Positions 6,635-8,229 of a stretch of 8,229 bases of DNA are shown piece by piece. Position 1 is the stretch's first letter, and each line of letters begins with the position of its first letter. The notes under the pieces were generated by a model. It had not been told where the DNA came from and searched no databases. It saw only the letters and a program-made list of their open reading frames with translations. The stretch is taken from NCBI GenBank assembly GCA_023150215.1, contig JAKLLJ010000132.1:1-8229 (forward strand). Direction: 5' to 3'. A program made the translations under genes and the position numbers. This stretch comes from Thauera sp. (GTDB taxonomy: Bacteria > Pseudomonadota > Gammaproteobacteria > Burkholderiales > Rhodocyclaceae).

Positions 6635-6708
6635 GTTCGCGGCTGCCGCCGCTCCTACAGGGCGTGGAGGCGCGGCTTGCGCCTGTAGGAGCGGCGGCAG
6701 CCGCGAAC
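6635..6708. repeat. REP-like inverted repeat unit 2 (GTAGGAG type), perfect arms
   Basis: The arms 6635-6659 and 6684-6708 are perfect 25-of-25 inverted copies around a 24-nt centre. Each arm folds on its own (GCGGC-TGCC-GCCGC and GCGGC-GGCA-GCCGC). The centre contains GGCGC-GGCTT-GCGCC (6669-6683). It lies 42 nt from unit 1 in the same layout, so the two are tandem copies of one element. In RNA it would form a very stable structure between the upstream glycosyltransferase gene and the regulator gene. Confidence 0.88.
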
Positions 6709-6727
6709 TTTTCGGGTACGGCGGCGA

Positions 6728-6770
6728 GGACGCCCGCGGCCCCTGCGCTCAGGGGGCGCCCGGGGCGTCC
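6728..6770 (-). terminator. Long GC-rich hairpin spanning the glycosyltransferase stop
   Basis: GGACGCC at the left pairs with GGCGTCC at the right, and CCCCTG (6740-6745) pairs with CAGGGG (6750-6755) around a 4-nt CGCT loop, with a few mismatches between. The TGA (6751-6749) sits at the loop. There is no U-tract after it on the - strand, so it is at best a non-classical terminator or mRNA-end structure. Confidence 0.3.
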
Positions 6771-8229
6771 GCGGGGGCGGCGTCTTCCAGCATGAGCGCC
6801 TTCAGCGCGACCGTGCATTGCTGCCAGGTCAGCCAGCGCATCCCGGCGCTCGAGGGGACGTTGGCGCTGGCGTGCAGGGTCAGCCAGCGCTGCAGCGCGC
6901 GCTCGAGGTCGGCCGGGCGCGTGCCGGCGAAGTAGAACGCATGCGAGCCGGCGATCTCCCGGAACACCGGGATGTCCCGCGCGACGATCGGCAGGCCGTG
7001 CTGCGCCGCCTCGATCAAGGGCAGCCCGAAGCCTTCGGTCACCGACGCCGCGATCAGGCAGTCGGCCTTGGCATACACCTCCTCGAGGAACTCGTCGCTG
7101 ACCCCGGCCAGCCAGAACAATCGACGACCCGACTCGGGATGGCTGCGCAGGCGGGCGACGAAGGCCTCCATCATCCACCCTTCCTTGCCCACCAGTACCA
7201 GGCGGGCCTCGCTGCCCGCCTTCCACAGCATCTCGAACGCGCCCAGCGTCTGCTCCTGGCCCTTGCGCGGCTCGATGGTCCCGACGCTGAGGAACACCGG
7301 CCCGCCGCTCAGGGCCGCGAGGGTGGCATCGGCATCGTCGGGGCGGCCGCGCGTCGGCAGCGAGTTGCCGATATCGGCGCCGAGGTGGAAGTGGCGCACG
7401 TCGGGCCACGGCAGGGGCGCCTGGTGCTCGCGCAGCCAGCGCCGCACGTCGTCGGCCACCGCCGCCGAGATGCACAGCAAGCCATCGGCCTCGCGCGCCA
7501 GGCAATGCAGCCAGCACTCGAAGGCGGCGCGGATGCTGTCGACCGTGTACTGCGGATGACGCAGCGGAATGAGGTCGTACACCACGAAGAACACCTGCGC
7601 GCCGGCAACGCGGAAGTCGCGCAGATGGGCCTCGCCCTCGGGGAACAGGTGGGCGCCGAGGTCCAGGCCGAGGAAGATGTCGCCGCCGCCGACCGTGATC
7701 GCCTCGCCCTCCGGCAGGTGGGCCAAGTCCGCGGCGGACGGCGCGTAGCGGTGGGTGTAGCGCCACGGCTGGCCTTTTTCGGCGAATACCGGGCACACCT
7801 CGTAACCTGCCGGCGGCGCGGCGAACAACTCGTTGAGCACGCTGCGCACCACGCGCTGGATACCGGTGCGGGCATCGCGGAAATACAGCTCCGAAATGTC
7901 CACGAACAGCCGGCGCGGTGCGGCGGCGTCGAGGGCCGGGGCCGGGCGGCTCGCCGCGCCGAGCCGGCGCTGCCAGTCGAGGCCGTCGAGCAGGCCCGCA
8001 AAGCGGCCGGAAATACGCTGCCAATCGCGTTCCGCCAGCCAGGCGGCCTGTTTTTCCAGCAGTTGCGCGCCCAGGCCCGGGTCGGCTTCGAGCTGGCGGA
8101 TCGCCGCCACGATGTCGTCCACGCCGTGGCCGGACATCTGCCAGGTGCACTCCGACACGTCATTGAAGATGTCGAGTGGCGAAACCAGCACCGGCCGCAT
8201 CGCCGCCAGGCCGATGGTCACCGCGCCGC
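6749..8229 (-). CDS. GT4-family glycosyltransferase, probably multi-domain, N-terminus beyond the window
   Basis: The frame is open to the right edge: the codon at 8221 is GTG but Ala and Gly codons precede it without a stop, so this is not the true start. There are 492 visible residues. Numbering from the 8221 codon, about 1-85 look like the end of an earlier GT module (IGLAAMRPVLVSPLDIF, then a DDIVAAIRQLEADP helix and WLAERDWQRISGRF). A linker leads to a second, complete GT-B unit from about 104. This begins FVDISELYFRDARTGIQRVV, an opening known in GT4 enzymes of O-antigen and capsule loci. It carries FVVYDLIPLRHP (212-223), GTIEPRKG (314-321), and VTEGFGLPLIEAAQHGLPIV with the EX7E pair E396/E404. 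The tail is Ala/Pro-rich. The enzyme should extend a surface polysaccharide, possibly adding more than one sugar. It lies upstream of the regulator run, separated by the repeat region. Confidence 0.92.
   Translation of the reverse strand, partial: GAVTIGLAAMRPVLVSPLDIFNDVSECTWQMSGHGVDDIVAAIRQLEADPGLGAQLLEKQAAWLAERDWQRISGRFAGLLDGLDWQRRLGAASRPAPALDAAAPRRLFVDISELYFRDARTGIQRVVRSVLNELFAAPPAGYEVCPVFAEKGQPWRYTHRYAPSAADLAHLPEGEAITVGGGDIFLGLDLGAHLFPEGEAHLRDFRVAGAQVFFVVYDLIPLRHPQYTVDSIRAAFECWLHCLAREADGLLCISAAVADDVRRWLREHQAPLPWPDVRHFHLGADIGNSLPTRGRPDDADATLAALSGGPVFLSVGTIEPRKGQEQTLGAFEMLWKAGSEARLVLVGKEGWMMEAFVARLRSHPESGRRLFWLAGVSDEFLEEVYAKADCLIAASVTEGFGLPLIEAAQHGLPIVARDIPVFREIAGSHAFYFAGTRPADLERALQRWLTLHASANVPSSAGMRWLTWQQCTVALKALMLEDAAPADAPGAP

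Noticed and set aside
6513..6710. CRISPR-like array from the repeated GTAGGAG segments
   Set aside because: There are only two units, each an inverted pair with central hairpins rather than direct repeats with unique equal-length spacers, and no cas genes.
6415..6795. Possible small + strand gene across the repeat region
   Set aside because: Its translation is dominated by the inverted repeats and Arg/Gly runs, and it ends antisense inside the GT4 gene; no coding signal is seen.
6537..8150. Open frame (537 codons) on the - strand over the right-hand glycosyltransferase and the repeats
   Set aside because: It is a frame-shifted shadow of the GT4 gene, extremely Arg/Pro/Gly-rich, and reads through the REP-like repeats.

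Overview
The window is GC-rich proteobacterial DNA, most probably from a betaproteobacterium of the Rhodocyclales (Thauera/Azoarcus-like). That placement is an inference from codon bias, gene content and the GTAGGAG-type repeats; no ribosomal or other marker gene is present. It holds six protein-coding genes in two opposed blocks that meet tail to tail near 4100, plus one repeat-bearing intergenic region.

Left block (+ strand, 1-4092). The window opens inside a reading frame whose 3' part is the C-terminal half of a HlyD-family type I secretion adaptor. Its first ~44 codons do not look like HlyD. They match the NADP-binding region of a ferredoxin-NADP+ reductase (Fpr), joined in frame near 122-142. 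A TolC-family outer-membrane exit channel follows, coupled to the adaptor stop. After a 72-nt gap comes a membrane-bound CHASE2-type class III adenylate cyclase.

Right block (- strand, 8229-4107, read right to left). A glycosyltransferase (GT4 fold) enters from beyond the right edge. It carries the tail of a preceding GT module, so it is probably a multi-GT protein. Then comes a 386-nt non-coding stretch with two REP-like inverted-repeat units. Next is a compact three-gene run: a cysteine-free Crp/Fnr-family regulator, a small VanZ/YfiM-like membrane protein and a second GT4 glycosyltransferase. Their ends overlap by 11 nt and 1 nt, so they look like one transcription unit.

Working picture (inference): the right block belongs to a surface-polysaccharide locus controlled by a cyclic-nucleotide-binding-fold regulator. 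The left block is a type I export pair with a neighbouring cAMP-making enzyme, which could supply the regulator's ligand. I see no CRISPR, tRNA, rRNA, insertion sequence or recognisable defence genes. The strongest oddities are the in-frame Fpr/HlyD chimera, a Lys in place of the usual catalytic Arg in the cyclase, and the repeat pair with compensatory stem changes.
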